A stretch of 17,948 nucleotides of DNA, taken from Tatlockia sp. Lineage in GTDB: Bacteria; Cyanobacteriota; Cyanobacteriia; Cyanobacteriales; Chroococcidiopsidaceae. Position numbers and translations under genes: made by a program. Where the stretch lies: the NCBI GenBank assembly GCA_013698215.1, contig JACCVJ010000571.1:1-17948 (forward strand), read 5' to 3'. This document shows, piece by piece, positions 6,928-16,400 of the stretch (its first letter is position 1; every line of letters begins with the position of its first letter). The notes under the pieces are model-generated. The model saw only the letters and a list, made by a program, of their open reading frames with translations, was not told the origin of the DNA and did not search any database.

Positions 6928-7713
6928 ATGAAGCTGATTGACTCTCACGTTCATCTGAATTTTGATGTGTTTGAGCAAGATTTAGAGGTAGTGCGATCGC
7001 GTTGGCAAGAAAACGGTGTAGTCAAGCTTGTACACTCTTGCGTACAGCCTCAAGAATTTACCCGTATTCAACAGTTAGCTAACACCTATCCTGAAATTAA
7101 TTTTGCCGTGGGTTTACATCCTTTAGATGCAGACAAATGGACAGAAGCAATGGCTGAGGAAATTACGGCGTTAGCTAAGTCTGATGCCAAAGTAGTAGCG
7201 ATCGGCGAAACCGGGTTAGATTTTTACAAAGCAGATAATGAAGCCCAGCAGCGCCTAGTGTTTGAATCTCAACTAGAAATTGCTTATTCATTAAACCTTC
7301 CCGTAATTATCCACTGTCGAGATGCGGCGGTGCAATTAAAACAAATTTTGCATTCCTTTGGGGCTAACCACTCCCATCAAATTCGGGGTGTAATGCACTG
7401 CTGGGGAGGATCGCCGGAGGAAACCAAATGGTTTTTAGACTTGGGCTTTTATATTAGTTTTAGCGGTACAGTGACTTTTAAAAATGCTCAACAGATTCAT
7501 CAAAGCGCTCAAATTGTCAGCAAAGACCGTTTATTAATCGAAACCGATTGCCCTTTTTTGGCTCCCGTACCTAAAAGAGGGACTAAACGCAACGAGCCAG
7601 CCTTTGTACTGCACGTAGCTGAAGCTATTGCTCAATTGCGCGGTGAAACGGTAGCAGAAATCGCTCAAATAACGACAGCTAATGCTTGCAAACTTTTCAA
7701 TCTCTCAGTTTAA
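6928..7713 (+). CDS. tatD: TatD-family metal-dependent hydrolase (deoxyribonuclease-type)
   Basis: A 261-residue TIM-barrel hydrolase of the TatD/YcfH family. Members have metal-dependent 3'-5' exonuclease activity on DNA in E. coli, and roles in DNA repair or RNA quality control have been proposed. All expected metal ligands are present: H7 and H9 (DSHVHL), E94 (IGETGLDFY), H129 (IIHCRD), H157 (GVMHCWGG) and D207 (IETDCPFLAP). The length is standard. Cyanobacteria carry more than one TatD-like gene, so the symbol marks the family rather than strict orthology to E. coli tatD. AAGGA lies about 16 bases before the ATG, too far to be a typical Shine-Dalgarno. The position between rpsT and rpoB is one I recall from other cyanobacteria. 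Confidence 0.93.
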   Translation: MKLIDSHVHLNFDVFEQDLEVVRSRWQENGVVKLVHSCVQPQEFTRIQQLANTYPEINFAVGLHPLDADKWTEAMAEEITALAKSDAKVVAIGETGLDFYKADNEAQQRLVFESQLEIAYSLNLPVIIHCRDAAVQLKQILHSFGANHSHQIRGVMHCWGGSPEETKWFLDLGFYISFSGTVTFKNAQQIHQSAQIVSKDRLLIETDCPFLAPVPKRGTKRNEPAFVLHVAEAIAQLRGETVAEIAQITTANACKLFNLSV

Positions 7714-8155
7714 GTTTAAAGCAACGCCTAGAGGGGGAAAAAGTCATAATAGTTAAAAGTTAGGCAATAGAACCAAATTTTGCTAGGAAAATTTTAAAAC
7801 GTACCAATTCAAACCCTTAAAGCTCTACAACCAAGGGATGCAAGAGCAAAACAGCAATGGCGATAATTGCCACTTCACCAAAATGTCGAAGGGCAAAAAT
7901 CAAGTGCGCGCGATCGCCTCACCGCCGATAGAAGCTAAAACCACCGTCACAAAAGTTAAACCCTAAAATGACAATACTATGAATCATTGCCTAAGTATAG
8001 AGCCTCAGAATTTACAAATTCCCAACTCAAGGAAACTAAAAACTAAAAAAGCTTCTTGTTAGCAATTACTGCGTAACTGTTAGAGAGCAAAGCGCAATTG
8101 CGTAGAAGATTTCCGCCCGTTGAGTAAATACCAGCAGCAATAAGTATAAAAACGC
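7714..8155. other. 442-base spacer before rpoB with a possible decayed minus-strand reading frame
   Basis: No intact gene is visible. On the minus strand, the frame from an ATG at 7987 to a TAA at 7817 is 57 codons long and interrupted by one in-frame TGA after 22 codons. The second half ends in a hydrophobic stretch (VAIIAIAVLLLHPLVVEL) that resembles a membrane segment. This could be a relic of a small membrane protein or chance. The spacer also has a HIP1 octamer (7910-7917) and a 10-base palindrome CGCAATTGCG (8093-8102). The rpoB promoter must lie here or further upstream, but I cannot place it convincingly. Confidence 0.4.
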
Positions 8156-11100
8156 ATGACCACCGATCAATACATTGAACCTGCCTTTTTGTTACCTGAC
8201 CTAATCGACATTCAGCGTTCTAGCTTTCGTTGGTTTTTAGAAGAAGGATTAATAGAAGAACTTAATAGCTTCTCGCCAATTACTGACTACACGGGTAAAT
8301 TAGAACTACATTTTTTAGGTAATAACTACAAACTCAAGCAACCGAAGTACGACGTAGACGAAGCCAAACGGCGCGATAGCAGCTACGCTGTGCAAATGTA
8401 CGTCCCCACCCGGTTAATTAATAAAGAAACTGGGGAAATCAAAGAGCAAGAAGTATTTATTGGCGACTTGCCACTGATGACCGATCGCGGCACATTTATT
8501 ATTAACGGTGCAGAACGGGTAATAGTCAACCAAATCGTGCGGAGTCCTGGAGTTTACTACAAATCCGAAGTAGATAAAAACGGTCGCCGTACTTACTCAG
8601 CGAGTTTAATTCCTAATCGGGGAGCGTGGTTAAAATTTGAAACCGATCGCAATGGCTTAGTTTGGGTCAGAATCGATAAAACCCGCAAACTGTCAGCGCA
8701 AGTGCTATTAAAAGCGTTGGGATTATCAGACAACGAGATTTTTGAATCTTTGCGCCATCCAGAGTATTTCCAAAAAACGATTGAAAAAGAAGGGCAATTT
8801 AGCGAAGACGATGCCCTAATGGAGTTGTACCGCAAATTGCGACCGGGCGAACCTCCTACAGTCTCCGGCGGTAATCAACTACTAGAGTCGCGCTTTTTTG
8901 ACCCCAAACGGTACGATTTAGGACGGGTAGGACGCTACAAAATTAATAAAAAGCTGCGGCTCTCGATTCCCGATACAACAAGAGTACTTACACCTATTGA
9001 CATTTTGGCAGCCGTTGACTACCTAATCAACTTAGAGTTTGACATGGGTAGCATCGACGATATCGACCATTTGGGCAATAGACGGGTAAGAAGTGTCGGG
9101 GAATTGCTACAAAACCAAGTCAGAGTAGGTTTAAATCGTTTAGAGCGGATCATCCGCGAACGCATGACCGTATCTGACCCCGATACCTTAACACCAGCGT
9201 CTTTAGTCAACCCCAAACCCCTAGTAGCGGCAATTAAAGAATTTTTTGGTTCTAGCCAATTGAGCCAGTTTATGGATCAAACCAATCCTTTAGCTGAACT
9301 TACGCACAAACGCCGCTTGTCAGCCCTGGGCCCTGGAGGCTTGACCCGCGAACGTGCAGGCTTTGCAGTTCGAGACATTCACCCCTCACACTACGGGCGG
9401 ATTTGTCCGGTAGAAACCCCGGAAGGTCCAAATGCAGGGTTAATTGGTTCCTTGGCAACTCACGCGAAAGTCAATCAGTACGGCTTTTTAGAGACACCCT
9501 TTAGACCTGTAGAAAAAGGCATCGTCCAATTCGACAAACAGCCCGTATACATGACGGCGGACGAAGAAGACGACTTGCGCGTAGCCCCTGGCGATCTTCC
9601 TATCGATGAAAATGGTCAAATTTTAGGCAAAAAAATTACTGTCCGCTACCGTCAAGAATTTGCCAGCACTACCCCCGATCAAGTGGATTATGTAGCGGTA
9701 TCTCCGGTACAAATTGTCTCGGTAGCAACGAGCTTAATTCCCTTTTTGGAGCATGACGACGCTAACCGGGCGCTAATGGGATCGAATATGCAACGGCAAG
9801 CTGTACCGCTACTTAAACCAGAGCGTCCTTTGGTGGGAACGGGTTTAGAAGCCCAAGCTGCGCGGGATTCGGGCATGGTGGTAGTTAGCCGGACTGATGG
9901 CGAAGTAGTCTATGTAGATGCGACAAAGATCCGGATCCGGGTAAAAAGCAAAGAGATTACAGGAGAATCCCAAACTACTGCTACACCTCAAGAAATTGAG
10001 TATCCGATCTCCAAGTATCAGCGCTCAAACCAAGATACTTGTTTAAATCAACGACCTTTAGTTAGATTTGGCGATCGCGTAGTTGCTGGACAAGTCCTTG
10101 CTGATGGTTCCTCTACCGAAGGCGGAGAACTAGCGCTAGGGCAAAATATCACCGTAGCTTATATGCCTTGGGAAGGTTACAACTACGAAGATGCGATCTT
10201 AATTTGCGAAAAACTCGTCCAAGATGATGTCTACACCTCAATTCACGTTGAAAAATACGAAATAGAGGCAAGACAAACAAAGCTAGGGCCAGAGGAAATT
10301 ACTAGAGAAATTCCGAACGTTGGCGAAGATGCTTTGCGCCAACTCGATGAACAAGGAATTATCGGTAAAGGTGCTTGGGTAGATTCGGGCGATATATTAG
10401 TCGGTAAAGTTACCCCTAAAGGCGAATCGGATCAACCTCCCGAAGAAAAACTGTTACGGGCAATCTTTGGCGAAAAAGCGCGAGATGTCCGTGATAACTC
10501 ACTGCGCGTACCTAACGGGGAAAAAGGGCGGGTTGTAGACGTGCGTGTGTTTACCCGCGAACAAGGAGACGAATTGCCACCGGGGGCTAACATGGTAGTC
10601 CGGGTGTATGTAGCGCAAAAGCGTAAAATTCAAGTCGGCGACAAAATGGCAGGACGACACGGCAATAAAGGGATTATTTCGCGGATTTTGCCTGTAGAAG
10701 ATATGCCTTATTTGCCCGACGGATCGCCCGTAGACATTGTTCTCAACCCTTTGGGCGTACCTTCGCGGATGAACGTCGGACAGGTATTTGAATGCTTGTT
10801 AGGTTGGGCTGGGGAAAACCTAGGGTTGCGGTTTAAGATTACTCCCTTTGATGAAATGTATGGGGAAGAATCATCAAGAACAATTGTGCATGGCAAGTTA
10901 GCCGAAGCGCGAGAAGAAACCGGAAAAGATTGGCTATTTGACCCCGAACAACCAGGAAAAATTCAGTTGTACGACGGTCGGACGGGAGAACCCTTCGATC
11001 GCCCGGTAACAGTGGGTATCGCTTATATGCTGAAATTGGTGCATTTAGTCGATGACAAAATTCACGCCCGTTCTACAGGCCCTTACTCCTTGGTTACGCA

Positions 11101-11488
11101 GCAGCCTTTGGGCGGCAAAGCGCAACAAGGCGGTCAGAGATTTGGAGAAATGGAAGTGTGGGCGCTAGAGGCTTTTGGCGCAGCTTATACCTTGCAAGAA
11201 TTGCTAACAGTCAAGTCCGACGATATGCAGGGACGCAACGAAGCCTTAAATGCGATCGTCAAAGGTAAAGCTATTCCCCGCCCTGGTACGCCAGAGTCAT
11301 TTAAAGTGCTGATGCGAGAATTGCAATCGTTGGGATTAGATATTGGTGTCCATAAAGTAGAACTTCAATCTGATGGTAGTTCCCTAGACGTGGAAATTGA
11401 TTTGATGGCAGATACCGGGGGTCGTCGAACTCCTAACCGTCCTACCTACGAATCTCTCAGCCGCGAAGCACTCGAAGAAGAAGTATAG
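8156..11488 (+). CDS. rpoB: DNA-directed RNA polymerase subunit beta
   Basis: A 1110-residue beta subunit, the usual compact length for cyanobacteria. It forms one pincer of RNA polymerase and much of the catalytic centre. The rifampicin-pocket segment is at residues 365-393: QLSQFMDQ, then THKRRLSALGPGG. The residues equivalent to E. coli D516, H526 and S531 (D374, H384, S389) are the sensitive type, while the E. coli N518 and S522 positions are T and A. The conserved GDKMAGRHGNKG is at residues 828-839, and the C-terminal clamp-contact region PLGGKAQQGGQRFGEMEVWALEA is present. The ATG at 8156 gives the expected MTTDQYIEPAFLLPDL start but has no Shine-Dalgarno. It is followed by a stem-loop and, 78 bases on, rpoC1. 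Confidence 0.98.
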   Translation: MTTDQYIEPAFLLPDLIDIQRSSFRWFLEEGLIEELNSFSPITDYTGKLELHFLGNNYKLKQPKYDVDEAKRRDSSYAVQMYVPTRLINKETGEIKEQEVFIGDLPLMTDRGTFIINGAERVIVNQIVRSPGVYYKSEVDKNGRRTYSASLIPNRGAWLKFETDRNGLVWVRIDKTRKLSAQVLLKALGLSDNEIFESLRHPEYFQKTIEKEGQFSEDDALMELYRKLRPGEPPTVSGGNQLLESRFFDPKRYDLGRVGRYKINKKLRLSIPDTTRVLTPIDILAAVDYLINLEFDMGSIDDIDHLGNRRVRSVGELLQNQVRVGLNRLERIIRERMTVSDPDTLTPASLVNPKPLVAAIKEFFGSSQLSQFMDQTNPLAELTHKRRLSALGPGGLTRERAGFAVRDIHPSHYGRICPVETPEGPNAGLIGSLATHAKVNQYGFLETPFRPVEKGIVQFDKQPVYMTADEEDDLRVAPGDLPIDENGQILGKKITVRYRQEFASTTPDQVDYVAVSPVQIVSVATSLIPFLEHDDANRALMGSNMQRQAVPLLKPERPLVGTGLEAQAARDSGMVVVSRTDGEVVYVDATKIRIRVKSKEITGESQTTATPQEIEYPISKYQRSNQDTCLNQRPLVRFGDRVVAGQVLADGSSTEGGELALGQNITVAYMPWEGYNYEDAILICEKLVQDDVYTSIHVEKYEIEARQTKLGPEEITREIPNVGEDALRQLDEQGIIGKGAWVDSGDILVGKVTPKGESDQPPEEKLLRAIFGEKARDVRDNSLRVPNGEKGRVVDVRVFTREQGDELPPGANMVVRVYVAQKRKIQVGDKMAGRHGNKGIISRILPVEDMPYLPDGSPVDIVLNPLGVPSRMNVGQVFECLLGWAGENLGLRFKITPFDEMYGEESSRTIVHGKLAEAREETGKDWLFDPEQPGKIQLYDGRTGEPFDRPVTVGIAYMLKLVHLVDDKIHARSTGPYSLVTQQPLGGKAQQGGQRFGEMEVWALEAFGAAYTLQELLTVKSDDMQGRNEALNAIVKGKAIPRPGTPESFKVLMRELQSLGLDIGVHKVELQSDGSSLDVEIDLMADTGGRRTPNRPTYESLSREALEEEV

Positions 11489-11528
11489 CTAAAAGGTAGA
11501 AGTAAGAATTTCTACTTCTACCTTTTAG
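11489..11528 (+). other. Perfect 16-bp intercistronic stem-loop between rpoB and rpoC1
   Basis: The left arm (11489-11504, CTAAAAGGTAGAAGTA) and right arm (11513-11528, TACTTCTACCTTTTAG) are exact reverse complements, with an 8-base loop (AGAATTTC). The left arm starts on the first base after the rpoB stop codon. No run of U follows the stem (TGCGATC comes next), although four U lie inside the right arm, so it is not a classic intrinsic terminator. It may stabilise an mRNA end, direct processing between rpoB and rpoC1, or act as a partial attenuator. The remaining 38 bases to rpoC1 are pyrimidine-rich. Confidence 0.85.
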
Positions 11529-11566
11529 TGCGATCTATTCCCTTTCTCCCTATCCTTACTTAACTT

Positions 11567-13435
11567 ATGAGAACGCCACAAATCACGCAATTTGATTACG
11601 TCAAAATTGGCATCGCCTCCCCAGAGAGAATTAGGCAGTGGGGAGAACGAACCCTACCTAATGGTCAAACCGTAGGAGAAGTTACAAAGCCAGAAACTAT
11701 TAACTACCGTACTCTGAAGCCAGAAATGGATGGCTTATTTTGTGAACGGATTTTTGGCCCGGCTAAAGACTGGGAATGTCATTGCGGTAAGTATAAGAGA
11801 GTTAGACATCGCGGTATTGTTTGCGAACGCTGCGGAGTTGAAGTAACTGAAGCTAGAGTCCGCCGCCATCGCATGGGTTTTATCAAGCTTGCCGCCCCTG
11901 TCGCTCACGTTTGGTATCTTAAAGGCATACCTAGCTATATTGCGATTTTGCTAGATATGCCTTTACGGGATGTAGAGCAAATTGTTTACTTCAATGCTTA
12001 CGTGGTTCTATCCCCAGGCAATGCTGATACCCTCGCTTATAAGCAACTACTGACAGAAGATCAGTGGTTAGAAATAGAAGATCAACTTTATAGCGAAGAA
12101 TCGGAACTAAGTGGAGTTGAAGTAGGTATCGGCGCAGAAGCTTTGGCGCGGCTGTTATCGGACATTAAACTAGAAGCTGAAGCGGAAAGCTTACGCGAAG
12201 AAATTGCTAATGCTAAAGGGCAAAAACGCGCCAAGTTAATTAAGCGTCTGCGAGTAATTGATAACTTTGTTGCTACAGGTTCATTGCCAGAATCAATGGT
12301 AATGAAGGTAATTCCCGTCATTCCGCCAGATTTGCGCCCTATGGTACAGCTAGACGGCGGACGATTTGCAACTAGCGACTTAAACGATCTTTATCGCCGG
12401 GTGATTAACCGGAATAACCGTTTAGCCAGATTGCAAGAAATCTTAGCACCAGAAATTATCGTTCGCAACGAAAAAAGGATGTTGCAAGAAGCGGTGGACG
12501 CTTTAATTGACAACGGTAGACGCGGACGGACGGTAGTAGGCGCAAACAACCGCCCCCTAAAGTCTTTGTCAGACATTATTGAAGGCAAACAAGGTCGTTT
12601 TCGCCAAAACTTACTCGGAAAACGGGTAGATTATTCTGGGCGATCGGTAATTGTTGTCGGGCCAAAGCTGAAAATTCATCAGTGTGGTTTGCCTAGAGAA
12701 ATGGCAATTGAGCTATTTCAACCCTTTGTCATTCATCGGCTGATTCGCAGCAATGTAGTTAACAATATTAAAGCTGCCAAAAAGCTAATTTCTCGCGGAG
12801 ATCCTAGCGTTTGGGGCGTTTTAGAAGAAGTAATTGAAGGACATCCCGTATTGCTTAACCGCGCTCCTACTTTGCATAGATTGGGAATTCAAGCTTTTGA
12901 ACCAATTTTAGTAGAAGGTCGGGCGATTCAACTGCACCCCTTAGTATGTCCGGCTTTTAACGCTGACTTCGATGGCGACCAAATGGCGGTACATATTCCC
13001 TTGTCGTTGGAAAGTCAAGCAGAGGCTAGGTTGCTGATGTTGGCTTCTAATAATATCTTGTCTCCGGCAACGGGCAGACCGATTGTAACTCCAAGTCAAG
13101 ATATGGTGTTGGGTTGCTATTACTTAACGGCGGAAAATCCAAATAGTAATGATGGGGGAGTTCGCTATTTTTCTTCTTTAGACGACGCAATCATGGCCTA
13201 CGAACAAAAGCAGGTACATATCCATGCCAAAGTTTGGGTACGCTTTGATGGCTTAGTAGACTCCGACGATGACGGCGTAGAAAAGGTGGAAAAGCAGAGT
13301 GATGGGACGCGGGTGATTACAAACAATAACATCCGCCGTCGTGAAAACTCCAACGGGGAACTAATTTCTCAGTTTGTGCGTACTACTCCCGGCAGGATTA
13401 TCTACAACAAAACCATTCAAGAAGTATTGCAGTAA
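11567..13435 (+). CDS. rpoC1: DNA-directed RNA polymerase subunit gamma (N-terminal part of beta-prime)
   Basis: A 622-residue protein equivalent to the N-terminal half of bacterial beta-prime; in cyanobacteria and chloroplasts it is a separate subunit. The zinc-binding cysteines of the clamp are C71, C73, C86 and C89 (ECHCGKYK, VCERCG). The absolutely conserved active-site motif NADFDGDQ is at residues 465-472, with D467, D469 and D471 holding the catalytic magnesium. RAPTLHRLGIQAFEP precedes it, as expected. The start (MRTPQITQFDYVKIGIASPE) is the canonical one. No Shine-Dalgarno is seen; the leader is CU-rich. The rpoC2 gene follows after 38 bases. Confidence 0.98.
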   Translation: MRTPQITQFDYVKIGIASPERIRQWGERTLPNGQTVGEVTKPETINYRTLKPEMDGLFCERIFGPAKDWECHCGKYKRVRHRGIVCERCGVEVTEARVRRHRMGFIKLAAPVAHVWYLKGIPSYIAILLDMPLRDVEQIVYFNAYVVLSPGNADTLAYKQLLTEDQWLEIEDQLYSEESELSGVEVGIGAEALARLLSDIKLEAEAESLREEIANAKGQKRAKLIKRLRVIDNFVATGSLPESMVMKVIPVIPPDLRPMVQLDGGRFATSDLNDLYRRVINRNNRLARLQEILAPEIIVRNEKRMLQEAVDALIDNGRRGRTVVGANNRPLKSLSDIIEGKQGRFRQNLLGKRVDYSGRSVIVVGPKLKIHQCGLPREMAIELFQPFVIHRLIRSNVVNNIKAAKKLISRGDPSVWGVLEEVIEGHPVLLNRAPTLHRLGIQAFEPILVEGRAIQLHPLVCPAFNADFDGDQMAVHIPLSLESQAEARLLMLASNNILSPATGRPIVTPSQDMVLGCYYLTAENPNSNDGGVRYFSSLDDAIMAYEQKQVHIHAKVWVRFDGLVDSDDDGVEKVEKQSDGTRVITNNNIRRRENSNGELISQFVRTTPGRIIYNKTIQEVLQ

Positions 13436-13473
13436 ATCTGACAGCTAGTTGACTAACATAAGGGAAAGCAAAA

Positions 13474-16400
13474 ATGGCAGACGGCAAAGAAATGATTTTT
13501 CGCAATCGCGTGGTAGATAAAGGTCAACTCAAAAAGTTGATCGCCTGGGCGTTTACGCACTATGGCACTGCCAAAACCGCCGCGATCGCCGACAGACTAA
13601 AAGATTTGGGTTTTCGTTACGCTACGGTAGCGGGAATCTCAATTAGCGTGGATGACTTGAAGGTTCCTCCTACCAAAAAACTGCTTTTAGAAGCGGCAGA
13701 AACTGAGATTTTGGCGACTGAGGAACGTTACACACGCGGCGAAATTACTGAAGTAGAGCGCTTTCAAAAGGTAATTGATACTTGGAATAGTACCTCTGAA
13801 TCTCTTAAAGATGAGGTGGTGGAGCATTTTAAAGCTACAGACCCCCTCAACTCGGTGTACATGATGGCGTTTTCTGGTGCGAGAGGAAATATCTCTCAAG
13901 TCCGCCAGCTAGTAGGAATGCGGGGCTTGATGGCCGATCCCCAGGGAGAAATTATCGACCAACCGATTAAAACCAACTTTAGAGAAGGTTTGACGGTAAC
14001 AGAGTACATTATTTCTTCCTATGGGGCCAGAAAAGGGCTTGTAGATACAGCGTTAAGAACGGCGGACTCTGGTTATTTAACTCGCCGCTTGGTAGACGTA
14101 GCTCAAGATGTGATCGTGCGCGAGTTAGATTGTGGTACGACACGGGGAATTATGGTGCGTCCAATGGTGGAAAACGATCGCATTATGATTCCTCTAAGTT
14201 CGCGCTTGTTAGGGAGAGTACCTTTAAATGACGTAGTTCACCCTAAAACAAAAGCCGTAATTAGTCCCAAAAATCAGTCAATGTGTGACGATACGGCGAT
14301 CGCCATTCAAAAAGCTGGGGTAGAAGAAGTAATGGTGCGGAGTCCTCTAACTTGCGAGGCGGCGCGATCGGTGTGTCAGCATTGCTACGGCTGGAGTCTG
14401 GCTCATGCGAAGCTAGTAGACTTAGGGGAAGCAGTGGGAATTATTGCCGCCCAAAGTATCGGCGAACCCGGAACCCAGCTAACAATGCGGACGTTCCACA
14501 CGGGAGGCGTATTTACTGGAGAAGTAGCCCGTCAAGTTCGCAGCGAAGAAAAAGGCACGATTCGGATTCCTAAAAAGCTGCGGACAAGACCTTTTAGAAC
14601 TCGTCACGGTGAAGATGCTTTATTTGTAGAAGCTAATGGCGACTTGATGTTGGAAGCAAGTGGCGGCAAACCTGTGACTATTCCTGTAACCCAAGGTTCA
14701 ACCATCTATATTGTGGATGGTCAAGAAGTCAAAGCTGACCAATTACTCGCTGAAGTGGCAATCGGTAGCCGCACAAACCGCGCTCACACCGAAAAAGCAA
14801 CCAAAGACGTATCTTCAGACTTGGCGGGAGAAGTCAAGTTTGCCGAATTAGTACCAGAGGAAAAAACCGACCGACAAGGCAATACGACGACCACCGCCAC
14901 TAGAGGCGGCTTGATTTGGATTTTGTCGGGAGAAGTGTATAACTTGCCCCCAGGAGCCGAGCCAAGTGTAGTTAATGGCGATCGCGTGGAGGAAAATAGC
15001 GTCTTGGCTGAAGCAAAAATTCATACTCTCCACGGCGGGATCGTGCGATCGGCGGCCGAAACTCCAGATTCGGGTCATAGCTCCCGTGAAATTGAAATTA
15101 TCACAGCGTCCGTAGTGCTAGACACTGCCACTGTGCGCGTAGAGCAATCTTCTCGTCAAGGCGACCACTACATCATTGAAACCAATCATGGGGCAATGTT
15201 CTCTCTTCTAGCCACCCCAGGAACGAAAGTTCAAACAGGTCAAGTAGTCGCAGAATTAATTTCTGAAGAATACCGCACCAATACTGGAGGTTTGATTAAA
15301 TATTCTGGAATTGAAACTGCCAAAAAAGGTAAAGGCAAACAAGGCTACGAAGTAGTTAAAGGTGGGACAATTCTCTGGATTCCTGAAGAAACCCACGAAG
15401 TTAATAAAGACATCTCTTTATTGCTAGTTGAAGATGCCCAGTATGTAGAAGCTGGAACAGAAGTTGTTAAAGATATTTTCTGCGAAACCAACGGCGTAGT
15501 AGAAGTAACTCAGAAAAACGACATTTTGCGCGAACTGGTGATCAAGCCCGGTGAGTTGCTGATGCTAGATGACCCAGAATCAGTATTAAACCGCGATGGC
15601 ACTTTTACTCAACCAGGAGAGGAGTTGATTCCGGGGTACATTGCCGCCGATTTGCGCTACATCGAATACATAGAGTCATCCTCTAACGGCCCAGCTTTAT
15701 TACTTCGTCCTGTTACCGAGTTTTCTGTCCCCGATTCTCCCTCAGTTCCCAGTACAAAATCAAGCACTGGCGAAGGGCGCTCGATTGAGCTAAGGGCAGT
15801 TAGTCGCTTGCCTTACAAAGATTCTGAGCGCGTGAAATCTGTAGAGGGAGTCGAATTGCTGCGAACTCAGTTAGTACTAGAAATGGATCAAACCCATTCG
15901 GCGGAATATACTGGTGGTTCGCCCATCGTGGCAGATATCGAACTTGTGACAGATGCGGTAAATTCTGAAGTCAAACGCCTGCAATTAGTGATTTTAGAAT
16001 CATTAATTATTCGCAAAGACATTCCCGCCGATGTTACTCAAGGCAGCACCAGTACCAAATTCAATGTAGCTGAAGGGCAAGAAATTCTCCCGAAAGCTGT
16101 AGTAGCAAAAACGGAAGTTTTGTGCAAAGAGTCTGGGATTGTGCGTGGTGTCAGAGAAGGCGCAGAAGCGATTCGCCGCATCTTGATTCTTAGAGAAAAG
16201 GATTGTTTCACCATAGTTACAAACGAAAAGCCCCGCTTTAAAATGGGTAGTTTGTTAATTGCGGGTAGTGAAATCGCTCCGGGTGTATTTACAGAAGAAT
16301 CCGCTCAAGTCATCGAAATTGCTGCCCAAGGCAAACAAGAAACGGCTCAAGGCAATAATCAACTCTCCACGAACACTTATAAAGTTACTCTCCGCATCGC

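Noticed and set aside
8093..8102. Perfect palindrome CGCAATTGCG upstream of rpoB as an operator
   Set aside because: Ten bases is short, there is no second copy nearby and I know no regulator that would bind it.
8120..8150. TTGAGT (8120-8125) and TATAAA (8145-8150) as an rpoB promoter
   Set aside because: The spacer is 19 bases and transcription would begin at about the ATG itself. Such hexamers are common in AT-rich spacers, so I do not call it.
9248..9334. Substitutions in the rifampicin pocket (T and A at E. coli positions 518 and 522) as a resistance allele
   Set aside because: The main resistance positions (D516, H526, S531 equivalents) are the sensitive type, and the two changes look like natural variation.
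14352..14573. 73-codon plus-strand frame inside rpoC2
   Set aside because: It lies wholly inside the conserved trigger-helix region of rpoC2 in another frame. Its composition simply reflects the RpoC2 codons.
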